This document shows positions 27,753 to 35,682 of a stretch of DNA of 64,000 bases, piece by piece. Origin of the DNA: Spiribacter roseus (GTDB lineage: Bacteria > Pseudomonadota > Gammaproteobacteria > Nitrococcales > Nitrococcaceae); the NCBI RefSeq assembly GCF_002813635.1, contig NZ_CP016382.1:992001-1056000 (forward strand), in the 5' to 3' direction. Within the stretch, counting starts at the first letter, position 1. Every line of letters begins with the position of its first letter. The position numbers and the translations under genes are program-made. The notes below the pieces were generated by a model. The model saw nothing but the letters and a program-made list of their open reading frames with translations. It had not been told where the DNA came from and ran no database searches.

Positions 27753-28543
27753 ATCCCATGCCGCGCTTCGACGCCTGTATCGGGATTGACTACTCGGGCG
27801 CGGCCACCGCCGAGCGCGGACTCACTGGACTGCGTGTCTACGAGGCCACTGCCGGCGGTTCCATCACCGAGATCCGGCCCACTCCGAGCGGCCGCCAGCA
27901 CTGGAGTCGTCGGGCGCTGGCGGCATGGCTCGAGACGCGTCTGCTCACCGATGACCGCGTCCTCGTCGGCATCGACCATGGGTTCGCCTTCCCCGGCGCG
28001 TGGTTTGATGCCCATGGCGTGGCGCGCGACTGGGATGTTTTTCTCGACGACTTCTGTCGTCATTGGCCGACCGACCAGCCCGACACCCCCGTCGAATCCA
28101 TCCGTCGGGGCGAATGCGGCGATGGCCTGGCCCGCCTCGGCAACGCACGCTGGCGCCGTCATACGGAGCATCCGGTGGGCGCGAAGTCGGTATTTCATTT
28201 CGACGTGCCGGGATCGGTAGCCAAATCAACCCACGCCGGGCTGCCATGGATCAATCGTCTACGCCATCGCCTCGGGCCGCGGCTGCATGCCTGGCCCTTT
28301 GATGGCTGGTCCATACCCGCGGACCGCTCGGCGATCGCCGAGATCTACCCGTCTTTATGGGCCGCCGACTATCCCCGCGACGGCCGGACGGCCGATCAAC
28401 AGGACGCCTACAGCGTTGCCCGGGCGCTGCAGGCCGCCGATCAGAATCATCAGCTTGACGCCTGTTTGGAGCCGACGCTGGATGCCACCACCGCGGCGGC
28501 CGCAGCGTACGAAGGGTGGATCCTGGGGGTGACGGGCGTCTAG
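27749..28543 (+). CDS. Conserved protein of unknown function, DUF429/RNase H-fold-like
   Basis: 264 aa. The start FDACIGIDYSGAATAERGL and a later VGIDHGFAFP resemble the two Asp-bearing strands of RNase H-like DUF429 proteins, but the match is weak. No signal peptide or membrane helix. ATG 27749 overlaps the oxidase stop, so the two are translationally coupled, a hint of shared function. The end overlaps the convergent MBL gene by 4 bases. Confidence 0.7.
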   Translation: MNPMPRFDACIGIDYSGAATAERGLTGLRVYEATAGGSITEIRPTPSGRQHWSRRALAAWLETRLLTDDRVLVGIDHGFAFPGAWFDAHGVARDWDVFLDDFCRHWPTDQPDTPVESIRRGECGDGLARLGNARWRRHTEHPVGAKSVFHFDVPGSVAKSTHAGLPWINRLRHRLGPRLHAWPFDGWSIPADRSAIAEIYPSLWAADYPRDGRTADQQDAYSVARALQAADQNHQLDACLEPTLDATTAAAAAYEGWILGVTGV

Positions 28544-29496
28544 CCCGAAGCGCGGCGCGCCTTTTTCCGGCGCCAGTGCCAGAGGCCTTCCGCGGTCAGC
28601 CACAGATCCAGGCCAAAATCACGCTCAAAGGCGGCCCGATCCGCGCCGGCCGGCAATGCCTCGGCCCAGCCGCTGACGAGGCGCCGCTGAAGATCGTCCA
28701 GGGAGTCGCACTCAAGCGTCCAGTCAACGGCCGCATCCAGCAGGGTCTGGAGCCGGTCCGCGGCGGCGCGCGGTGCCTCGATCAAAGGGAAATGGGCCGG
28801 TGCCACGTAGCGCGGATCGATGTCACGGATGCGCTCGAGGGTCTGGCGATAGGCGTCAGGGTCGAACTGGGGGGGTGGCACGACGGGCACCAGAAACGGC
28901 GCGGCGCCCTCGGCATAGCCGGGATAACCCGCGCCGAAGGCGTCGCCGGCGATGAATACGGACCGGTCAGCGTCCAGCAGACTCAGGTGATGCCAGGCAT
29001 GCCCCGGCGTGTGGATGACCTGGAGCTGCCTTGCGCCCGTCGCCACCATGGCGCCGTCCTCCAGCGCCACGATGCGCGTCGGGTCCACCGGGACGAGCGG
29101 TGCATATTCACGATCAAAGAAGGCGTCGCCGTAGAGCGCCCGGACGCCCGCCTCGAGCCGCCCGGGATCCACCAGATGGTCTACGCCCGAGGGATGCACC
29201 CCGAGCCGCGCTTCCGGCAGGGCCTGCATGAGCGGGCCGGCGCCCCCCGCGTGGTCCAGATGCACATGGGTGGGGATGACCCAGTCCACCGCCGAGCGGT
29301 CGAGTCCGGACGCGGCAAGCGCTTCGAGGATGACCGGGACGCTGTGGACGACGCCGGTGTCGACGAGGGCTGCCCGGCCCTGGTCGATGACCAGGTAGCA
29401 GGCCGTATGCGCCGGCCGCAGATAGCCGGTGTCGATCCGTATCAGGCCCGGCGCGATCTCCGTGGCGGCGGCGGTTGACGTTGTATCCCGCGACAT
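28540..29496 (-). CDS. MBL-fold metallohydrolase
   Basis: 318 aa. Metal site motifs: THVHLDHAGG (about residues 76-85), HTPGHAWHH (about 161-169), FIAGDAFG (about 179-186) and APAHF (about 232-236). A long C-terminal helical part follows, as in glyoxalase II-like or lactonase-like MBL proteins, which usually cleave a thioester, lactone or phosphoester. Substrate not predictable. Followed leftward by the end of the DUF429-like gene. Confidence 0.9.
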   Translation of the reverse strand: MSRDTTSTAAATEIAPGLIRIDTGYLRPAHTACYLVIDQGRAALVDTGVVHSVPVILEALAASGLDRSAVDWVIPTHVHLDHAGGAGPLMQALPEARLGVHPSGVDHLVDPGRLEAGVRALYGDAFFDREYAPLVPVDPTRIVALEDGAMVATGARQLQVIHTPGHAWHHLSLLDADRSVFIAGDAFGAGYPGYAEGAAPFLVPVVPPPQFDPDAYRQTLERIRDIDPRYVAPAHFPLIEAPRAAADRLQTLLDAAVDWTLECDSLDDLQRRLVSGWAEALPAGADRAAFERDFGLDLWLTAEGLWHWRRKKARRASG

Positions 29497-29509
29497 CGCC
29501 GCCGGCCGC

Positions 29510-30070
29510 CTAGCGCCGCGCGATCCGCATCATGCCCCAGGCGACGAGACCGGCGCCGATGACCTTGAGAATCGCACCGGGGATGAACGGCACAAGGCCG
29601 GCAACCACCGCCTGCTCGGCACTGCCGACCCACACCGCAAGCCACGGCAGTCCCAGCAGATAGACCGGCAGGTTACCGATGCCCGCCGCGGCAATCGCGG
29701 TCAGCGGATGCCGGGCCCAGCCGTGAAACGCCAGCCAGCCAGCGACCCATGCCGCCGCCACCATGCCCAGCAGATAACCCCCCGTGGGACCCGCCAGATA
29801 GGCCGGCCCACCGCCGCCGACAAACACCGGCAGCCCCATCAGCCCCTGGGCCAGATAGGTCAGCACCGTCGCCGCCCCCAGTACGGGGCCATAGACCATG
29901 CCGAGGGCCAGCACCACAAAGGTCTGCATGCTGAACGGCACCGGCCAGAACGGGATCTCGACCCGCGCGGAAAGCGCCAGTAATCCCGTGCCCACCAGCA
30001 CGCAGAGCGCCTGCCGGATGCGGTTGCCATTGGCCCAGTCGGATACCCGGGTGGGTGTGTAGGTCGTCAT
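29510..30070 (-). CDS. bioY: Biotin transporter BioY (ECF S component)
   Basis: 186 aa, six membrane helices. The family motifs QTFVVLALGMVYGPVLGAAT and GPTGGYLLGMVAAAWVAGWL are visible (residues about 55-74 and 98-117). It is the substrate-binding component for biotin uptake and can work alone or with a shared ECF module; no bioMN genes are next to it. ATG 30070 follows AAGGGGG. It diverges from the TRAP binding protein gene and lies 13 bp upstream of the MBL gene on the same strand. Confidence 0.95.
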   Translation of the reverse strand: MTTYTPTRVSDWANGNRIRQALCVLVGTGLLALSARVEIPFWPVPFSMQTFVVLALGMVYGPVLGAATVLTYLAQGLMGLPVFVGGGGPAYLAGPTGGYLLGMVAAAWVAGWLAFHGWARHPLTAIAAAGIGNLPVYLLGLPWLAVWVGSAEQAVVAGLVPFIPGAILKVIGAGLVAWGMMRIARR

Positions 30071-30187
30071 TACTGCCCCCTTATCTTGTTGGTCACTGAC
30101 AGTAGCAAAACCGCCATCGCCCGTCAGCCATTGCGGCGGGTCCACAGCCGGCATTACGCTTGCCGTTTTAGGTTCGGAGAAAACGCA
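30071..30187. promoter_or_regulatory. Divergent promoter region, bioY / dctP
   Basis: 117 bp between two divergent genes. I looked for a sigma-54 pattern (TTGGTCAC near 30088 is followed by a GC 12 instead of 10 bases later) and rejected it. No convincing operator was seen. Confidence 0.4.
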
Positions 30188-31270
30188 ATGGATCGTCGAG
30201 GGTTCATCAAGGGCGCCGGCACCGGGCTGGTGGCCGCCGGCAGCATCAACGCGCCGGCAGTGATCGCGCAGCCGCGGCGCTTTCGGCTGAATATGCTGAC
30301 GTCATGGCCGGCTTCGCTGGACAACCTCTACGGCACGGCCGAGTACTTTGCCGAACGCATCGAGGCCCTCACCGATGGGGACGTCCGGGTCCGCACCTCG
30401 CCGGGCGGCGCCGAGGTCGGACCGGTGGAGGTCTACGATGCCGTGTCCAGCGGCGCCTTCGAGGCCTGCCACACCGCGCCCTACTACTTCATCGGCAAGA
30501 ATCCGGCGCACGGCTTTTTCACCTCGCTGCCCTTCGGCATGACCCTGGAGCAGCAGAATGCCTGGATGACCGCGGGCGACGGCCAGGCGCTCTGGGACGA
30601 GCTCAACGCCCAGGACAATCTGATCGCCTTTCCGGGCGGCAACACCAGTGCCCAGTGCGGTGGCTGGTTCAATGTCCGGATCAACTCGCCGGCCGACCTC
30701 CAGGGGCTGCGCATGCGCTTCCCGGGGCACGGCGGGCGTGCCATGGCCAAGGCCGGCGTGAACATCCAGCAGCTTCCCGGCGGCGAGGTATTCACCGCGA
30801 TGGAGCGTGGCGCGCTGGACGCCGCCGAATGGGTCGGCCCCTACGACGACCAGATCCTGGGCATGCAGGACGTCGCCCAGTACTACTACCTGCCGAGCTG
30901 GGCCGAGCCCAGTGCCATGCTGGGCTTTTACTTCAACCTCGACGTCTGGAGCGGGTTCCCGGCCGATATCCAGGCGCAGATCCGTGCCTGCTGCGCCGAG
31001 GCGAACAACTGGATGGCGGCTCAGTACCTGGCCAAGAATCCGGTCGCACTCGAGTCCCTGAAATCGCAGGGGGTCGAGGTCCTCGACTTTCCCGACAGCG
31101 TCCTGGCCGCTTTCCGCAATGGCGCCGCGGCCGTGCACGAAGAGGACATGGACAACGAGGACTACGCCCGCATCTACCCCAACTGGTCGGCCTTCCGCGA
31201 CCGGCTGCGCGGCTGGGATCAGGTGAACAGCTACCGGTACCGCGAATTCATCTACCGCGACGCCGACTGA
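30188..31270 (+). CDS. TRAP transporter substrate-binding protein (DctP/TakP type)
   Basis: 360 aa. The N-terminus MDRRGFIKGAGTGLVAAGS carries a twin-arginine motif (RRGFIK), so export is likely by Tat; cleavage is near VIAQ. The SBP segment GGWFNVRINSPADLQGLRMR (about residues 158-177) has the conserved Arg that binds the substrate carboxylate, and the overall pattern matches TakP-like TRAP proteins for 2-oxo or hydroxy acids. It is transcribed toward dctM with a one-base gap, an unusual convergent split of a TRAP system. Confidence 0.92.
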   Translation: MDRRGFIKGAGTGLVAAGSINAPAVIAQPRRFRLNMLTSWPASLDNLYGTAEYFAERIEALTDGDVRVRTSPGGAEVGPVEVYDAVSSGAFEACHTAPYYFIGKNPAHGFFTSLPFGMTLEQQNAWMTAGDGQALWDELNAQDNLIAFPGGNTSAQCGGWFNVRINSPADLQGLRMRFPGHGGRAMAKAGVNIQQLPGGEVFTAMERGALDAAEWVGPYDDQILGMQDVAQYYYLPSWAEPSAMLGFYFNLDVWSGFPADIQAQIRACCAEANNWMAAQYLAKNPVALESLKSQGVEVLDFPDSVLAAFRNGAAAVHEEDMDNEDYARIYPNWSAFRDRLRGWDQVNSYRYREFIYRDAD

Positions 31271-31271
31271 A

Positions 31272-32642
31272 TCAGCCGGCGAGTCCCGGCAGCCAGGTGA
31301 CCAGGCCAGGGAAGGCCACGATCAGCACAAGCATCAGCAGCTGTATCCCGATGTAGGGCAGGATCCCGGCGTAAATGGCGCGGGTGGGCACCGCATCGGG
31401 CGTGACACCGCGCAGATAGAACAGTGAGAACCCGAACGGCGGCGTCAGGAACGAGGCCTGCAGGTTCATCGCGATCAGCACCGCAAACCACAGGGGACTC
31501 AGCCCGAAGCTCTCGGCGATCGGCGTCACCAGCGGGACCACGATGAACGTGATCTCGATGAAGTCGAGAAAGAACCCGAGGATGAAGATCGTCAGCATGA
31601 CGAACAGGATGAAGCTCGTCTCGCCACCGGGCAGCGCCAGCAGAAAGTCTTCCACCAGCCATTGACCGCCCATGGCACTGAACACGGTGGCGAATACCGT
31701 GGCGCCCACCAGAATGGTGAACACCATCGCGGTCAGCCGGACCGTGGTGTCGGACACGGACAGCAGACTGCCGCGCGAGAGTTTGCCATAGGCGAGCGCC
31801 AGCAGCAGCGCCCCGAACGCCCCCATGGCGCCCGCTTCGGTGGGGGTGGCCAAGCCCACGAAAATCGTCCCCAGCACCGCGCCCACCAGCGCCAGCGGTG
31901 GGACCAGGCAGCGCAGCACCGCCAGCCACAGGGGGCCAGCCGGGCCGCGGTCGTCGGCACCCTCCGGCAGCGCCGGAGCAGCCAGGGGCCGGCGCCAGGC
32001 AACCAGCGCGATCCATGCCACGTAGGCGATGCCCAGTAACAGGCCGGGGATCAGCGCACCGACAAACAGGTCCCCCACGTTCACGCCCATCTGATCGCCG
32101 AGAATGATCAGGACAATGGACGGTGGGATGATCTGGCCCAGCGTGCCGCTGGCGGCGATGGTGCCGGTGGCGAGGCGCTGGTCGTAGCCGTATTTGAGCA
32201 TGACCGGCAGTGCCAGCACGCCCATCGTGACCACCGAGGCGCCCACCACACCGGTGGCGGCGGCAAGCAGCATGCCCACCAGCACCACCGAGACCGCCAG
32301 CCCGCCGCGCAGCCGTCCGAACAGCCGGCCCATGGTCTGCAGCAGGTCCTCGGCAAGGCCCGAGCGCTCGAGCATGCTGCCCATGAAGATGAAAAACGGC
32401 ACGGCAACCAGGGTGTAATTGTCCATGATCGAGCCATACACCCGCTGCGGCAGGATGCTGAGCCGGGCGACACGGAACAGCGGCTCCCACGGCAGGGCGA
32501 TGCCCAGACCGGGCAGCCAGTCGCTGGCGATGAGCGTGAACAGCAACCCCGTCCCCGCCAGGGCGAAGGCGACCGGATAGCCGCTGAGCAGGAACACCAG
32601 CAGCACGGCGAACATGGCCAGGGGCAGAAGCTCGTAAATCAT
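31272..32642 (-). CDS. dctM: TRAP transporter large permease (DctM type)
   Basis: 456 aa with about 12 helices, the large Na+-driven subunit of a TRAP transporter. Typical segments are VPFFIFMGSMLERSGLAEDLL (first part near residues 78-90) and FLDFIEITFIVVPL in the last third. It overlaps dctQ by 4 bases and converges on dctP. The operon is adh-dctQ-dctM, read leftward. Confidence 0.95.
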   Translation of the reverse strand: MIYELLPLAMFAVLLVFLLSGYPVAFALAGTGLLFTLIASDWLPGLGIALPWEPLFRVARLSILPQRVYGSIMDNYTLVAVPFFIFMGSMLERSGLAEDLLQTMGRLFGRLRGGLAVSVVLVGMLLAAATGVVGASVVTMGVLALPVMLKYGYDQRLATGTIAASGTLGQIIPPSIVLIILGDQMGVNVGDLFVGALIPGLLLGIAYVAWIALVAWRRPLAAPALPEGADDRGPAGPLWLAVLRCLVPPLALVGAVLGTIFVGLATPTEAGAMGAFGALLLALAYGKLSRGSLLSVSDTTVRLTAMVFTILVGATVFATVFSAMGGQWLVEDFLLALPGGETSFILFVMLTIFILGFFLDFIEITFIVVPLVTPIAESFGLSPLWFAVLIAMNLQASFLTPPFGFSLFYLRGVTPDAVPTRAIYAGILPYIGIQLLMLVLIVAFPGLVTWLPGLAG

Positions 32643-33181
32643 TGCGCCTCCCGCCCGGTCAGCGTGGCGGCGGCCTTGATCGCCTGACTGATCCCCTGGG
32701 CCAGCAACAGCGCGAAACCGATCAGGATGACGGTCTTGATCGGGTAGAGCGGCAACCCCCCGGGGTTAGGGCTGACTTCGCCCCGCGCCCAGGCCAGGGC
32801 GACATAGTCGACGCCATTGAGGAGCATGACCCCACAGAATGGCACCAGCGCGAGCAGCGCACCCAACAGATCCACCCACGCCCGCGTGCGGGCGCTGAAT
32901 CGGGACTGGAGAATGTCGACGCGGATGTGCCCATCGTGGCGGAGCAGATAGGCGCTACCCAGCAGGAAGATCACCGCGAAAGCCTGGATCTGGCCCTCGA
33001 GCAGGGCGTTCGAGGACAGCTGCATGCCGAGCTCCGCGCCCAGATAACGGCCAATCACGTTGATCACCCCGAGGGCGATCATCAGCATCGCCACCCATCG
33101 CAGCGCCCGGCCCACCCGGTCGCTGAGCGCATCAATCATTCCTGAGAGCGTCAGCAGTCCGCGCATCACACGGCCACTCAC
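32639..33181 (-). CDS. dctQ: TRAP transporter small permease (DctQ type)
   Basis: 180 aa, four membrane helices, including the family signature LRHDGHIRVDILQSRF (about residues 80-95). Small subunit of the TRAP transporter encoded with dctM (4-base overlap) and immediately following the Fe-ADH gene (4-base overlap). Confidence 0.94.
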   Translation of the reverse strand: MSGRVMRGLLTLSGMIDALSDRVGRALRWVAMLMIALGVINVIGRYLGAELGMQLSSNALLEGQIQAFAVIFLLGSAYLLRHDGHIRVDILQSRFSARTRAWVDLLGALLALVPFCGVMLLNGVDYVALAWARGEVSPNPGGLPLYPIKTVILIGFALLLAQGISQAIKAAATLTGREAQ

Positions 33182-34320
33182 CAGGCCGACTCCATCATCG
33201 CCACCAGGGTTTCGGCGGGCAGCACCACCGGGTTGCCCTTCATCGATGAGGACCGCTCGGCGGCCGCGGCAATCGCTGGCAGATCACTGCGCGCTAGCCC
33301 CGCCGAGCCCAGACCGGGCAGCCCCTGCGTACGGGACCACTGCGCGAGGTGATCAATGGCCGTGTCAGCCTCGCAACCCAGGGCGTCGGCGATCCACCCC
33401 TCCACCGCGCGGATCCGCGCGGCGGTTGCACCATGGGTGGCGGCGCGATTGGCCCGCAGGGCCGCTGGCAGCAATGCGCCGGCGATGGCGCCATGGGGCA
33501 GGTCGGTCATGCCGCCAAGCGGCCCGGCAAGGCCATGCACCGCACCCAGCCGGGCATTGGCGAGGGCCAGCCCCCCGGTCAGACTGACCCAGGCCATGTC
33601 GTCACGCGCGGCCGGATCCTCGCCCGCCATCAATCGCCGGAGCGCCGTCAGTCCCAGAGGAATCGCATCGCGGCAGAGTGCATCGGTAAACCGATTGGCC
33701 TGACCGCTGAGATACGGCTCAATCACCTGCGTCACGGCGTCGAGACCGCTTGCCAGGGTGACCGCGGCCGGTGAGTGATCGGTCAGGGCAGGATCGACGA
33801 GGGCCACTGCCGGGAGCAGACGCGGATCACGCAGTGACACCTTGCGGCGGGCCTCGGGCACGTCAATCACCGCGTTGCGGGTCGCCTCGGTGCCAGTGCC
33901 GGCCGTCGTGGGGAGGGCAATGAACGGCAGCGGCGTGGCATCCAACGCGGCACCGCCACCCACCACCTCGAGATAGTCCAGCACATCCCCCGCGGCCGGG
34001 ATGAGCGCCGCCACCGCCTTGGCGGTATCGATCACGGACCCGCCGCCCAACCCCACGACCACGTCGACGTCGGCCTGACGCCCCAGCGCCACGCCGGTCT
34101 CGATGAGACCCACATCGGGCTCGTGGGGGCAGGCCAGGCACGCGCACCCGGTGCCCATTTCCGTCAGTCCGTCGACCAGCCACTGCGCCCGAGCGGCGTT
34201 GGCACCATGAACGACCAATGCCCGGCGGCCATGGGCGAACACGGTACTGACCGCCTCGACGGCCGTATCCCGACCAAACCGGACATGACGGGGCAGGTGC
34301 AGATCAAAGGCGGTGGACAT
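33178..34320 (-). CDS. Iron-containing alcohol dehydrogenase (second paralogue)
   Basis: 380 aa group III dehydrogenase with VGLGGGSVIDTAKAVAAL and the TTAGTGTEATRNAV nucleotide/substrate motifs. The metal-site region reads GLDAVTQVIEPYLS, with Gln where FucO-type enzymes have the second His, and AVHGLAGPLGG then LPHG, with Gly where FucO has another conserved His. This is a known subgroup signature, so metal use may differ from the paralogue at 16.9-18.0 kb. First gene of the operon with dctQM; the imported acid may be its substrate or product. Confidence 0.9.
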   Translation of the reverse strand: MSTAFDLHLPRHVRFGRDTAVEAVSTVFAHGRRALVVHGANAARAQWLVDGLTEMGTGCACLACPHEPDVGLIETGVALGRQADVDVVVGLGGGSVIDTAKAVAALIPAAGDVLDYLEVVGGGAALDATPLPFIALPTTAGTGTEATRNAVIDVPEARRKVSLRDPRLLPAVALVDPALTDHSPAAVTLASGLDAVTQVIEPYLSGQANRFTDALCRDAIPLGLTALRRLMAGEDPAARDDMAWVSLTGGLALANARLGAVHGLAGPLGGMTDLPHGAIAGALLPAALRANRAATHGATAARIRAVEGWIADALGCEADTAIDHLAQWSRTQGLPGLGSAGLARSDLPAIAAAAERSSSMKGNPVVLPAETLVAMMESAW

Positions 34321-34388
34321 GCGCTTCTCCGGGATTTTTCAAGCCGCCTATCGTCGCAGGCGGATGCCGGGTCGTCCATGCCATCAGA

Positions 34389-34434
34389 TGCACTGTTTGT
34401 GTGCAGATCGCCCGGACTTGTCCAGACTGGTGCA
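34389..34434 (+). promoter_or_regulatory. NtrC-like binding sites upstream of aapJ
   Basis: Two candidates for NtrC sites. Site 1 (34389-34405) is TGCACTGTTTGTGTGCA, a near-complete dyad of the pattern TGCACYANNNTGGTGCA. Site 2 (34418-34434) is TTGTCCAGACTGGTGCA with a perfect right half. They lie 91-136 bp before the expected transcription start, the normal enhancer distance, and their centres are 29 bp apart (about three helical turns). Confidence 0.6.
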
Positions 34435-34497
34435 TCCGTGACATAACGGATCCCGGCACCGTTGACGGCCGCGGGTCGAGGAGGAGAGTCCACCCGA

Positions 34498-34514
34498 TTG
34501 GCACGTAGTTTGCT
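34498..34514 (+). promoter_or_regulatory. Sigma-54 (-24/-12) promoter of the aap operon
   Basis: TTGGCACG-N4-TTGCT (34498-34514) is a perfect match to the sigma-54 consensus, with GG and GC spaced by exactly 10 bases. Transcription should start near 34525, about 48 bases before the aapJ ATG. Two NtrC-like sites precede it. Confidence 0.85.
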
Positions 34515-34572
34515 TGAAACAGGGGTGCCGAACTGGCTTTGCACACCCTCGAGACAAAAGAGGAACGCGGGA

Positions 34573-35592
34573 ATGAATAAGACAATCATCTCAATGGGCC
34601 TTGCCGCGACCGGGCTGCTGGCGTTTGCCGGCACCACACAGGCGGCCACCCTTCAGGACGTGCAGGATGCAGGGGAACTGCGCTGCGGCGTCAGCAACGG
34701 GCTGCCCGGGTTTTCACAACCCGACAGCAGCGGCAACTGGGCGGGCATCGATGTGGACACTTGCCGGGCCGTCGCGGCCGCGGTACTCGGTGACGCCGAT
34801 GCCGTGGAATTCATCCCCCTGACCGCCGCGGAGCGTTTCACCGCCCTGCAGTCGGGCGAGATCGATGTGCTGTCGCGCAACACCACGTGGACGACCACCC
34901 GTGATGCGTCGCTGGGCCTGAACTTCACCGGCACCAACTACTACGACGGGCAGGGCTTTCTCATCAAGACCGCGCTCGGCGTCGACAGCGCCTACGACCT
35001 CGACGGGGCCGCGGTCTGCACCCAGGCCGGCACCACCACCGAGCTCAACCTGGCCGACTTTTTCCGGGCCAACGACATGGAGTACGAAGCGGTGGTGTTC
35101 GACACCTCCGAGGCGAGTGCCCAGGGCTTTGACAACAACCGCTGTGACGTCCTGACCTCGGACACCTCGCAGCTCGCGGCGCTGAAGACCCAGCTGACGG
35201 ATCCGGATTCCGCCGAGATCCTGCCGGAGATCATCTCCAAGGAACCGCTGGGCCCCGTGGTCCGGCAGGGCGATGACGAATGGTTCAACGTCGTCAAATG
35301 GGTGCTGTTCGGGCAGATCAATGCCGAAGAGTACGGCATCACCTCGGAGAACGTCGAAGAGATGGAGTCCTCGGACAACCCGAGCGTGCAGCGTATCGTC
35401 GGCACCTCCGGCAACATGGGCGAGATCCTTGGCCTCGACGACGACTTCATGGTCGATGTGATCAGCCAGGTCGGGAACTACGGCGAGATGTTCGAGCGTA
35501 ACGTGGGCCCGGACACGCCGCTTGGCCTCAACCGGGGCAATAATGCCCTGTGGACCGACGGTGGCATCCTCTACGCACCGCCGTTCCGGTAA
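34573..35592 (+). CDS. aapJ: Amino-acid ABC transporter substrate-binding protein AapJ
   Basis: 339 aa. A signal peptide (MNKTIISMGLAATGLLAFAG) is cleaved near TTQA|ATL. The family start LRCGVSNGLPGFS and acidic surface are typical of AapJ, which binds many L-amino acids in the periplasm. GAGGAAC provides the ribosome-binding site. A strong hairpin just after the gene (35617-35643) probably raises the amount of this protein over the membrane subunits. Promoter: sigma-54. Confidence 0.96.
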   Translation: MNKTIISMGLAATGLLAFAGTTQAATLQDVQDAGELRCGVSNGLPGFSQPDSSGNWAGIDVDTCRAVAAAVLGDADAVEFIPLTAAERFTALQSGEIDVLSRNTTWTTTRDASLGLNFTGTNYYDGQGFLIKTALGVDSAYDLDGAAVCTQAGTTTELNLADFFRANDMEYEAVVFDTSEASAQGFDNNRCDVLTSDTSQLAALKTQLTDPDSAEILPEIISKEPLGPVVRQGDDEWFNVVKWVLFGQINAEEYGITSENVEEMESSDNPSVQRIVGTSGNMGEILGLDDDFMVDVISQVGNYGEMFERNVGPDTPLGLNRGNNALWTDGGILYAPPFR

Positions 35593-35616
35593 GCGCACTA
35601 CGGCGCAATGAAACCG

Positions 35617-35643
35617 CCCGGGCGTCGGATGCCGATGCCCGGG
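35617..35643 (+). other. Intercistronic hairpin between aapJ and aapQ
   Basis: CCCGGGCGTCGG (35617-35628), loop ATG, CCGATGCCCGGG (35632-35643): a 12-bp stem with one G-U pair. No U-tract follows, so it is not a terminator but may protect the upstream aapJ transcript from 3' exonucleases. Confidence 0.7.
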
Positions 35644-35682
35644 TGCTGACAACCCACTCACCCACGGCACAGGCCGGCAGTC

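Noticed and set aside
30085..30110. Sigma-54 promoter for the TRAP binding protein
   Set aside because: TTGGTCAC is present but the spacing to the next GC is 12 bases and the gene is not clearly downstream of it.
35617..35643. Terminator between aapJ and aapQ
   Set aside because: The hairpin lacks a U-tract, so I describe it as a stabilising hairpin.
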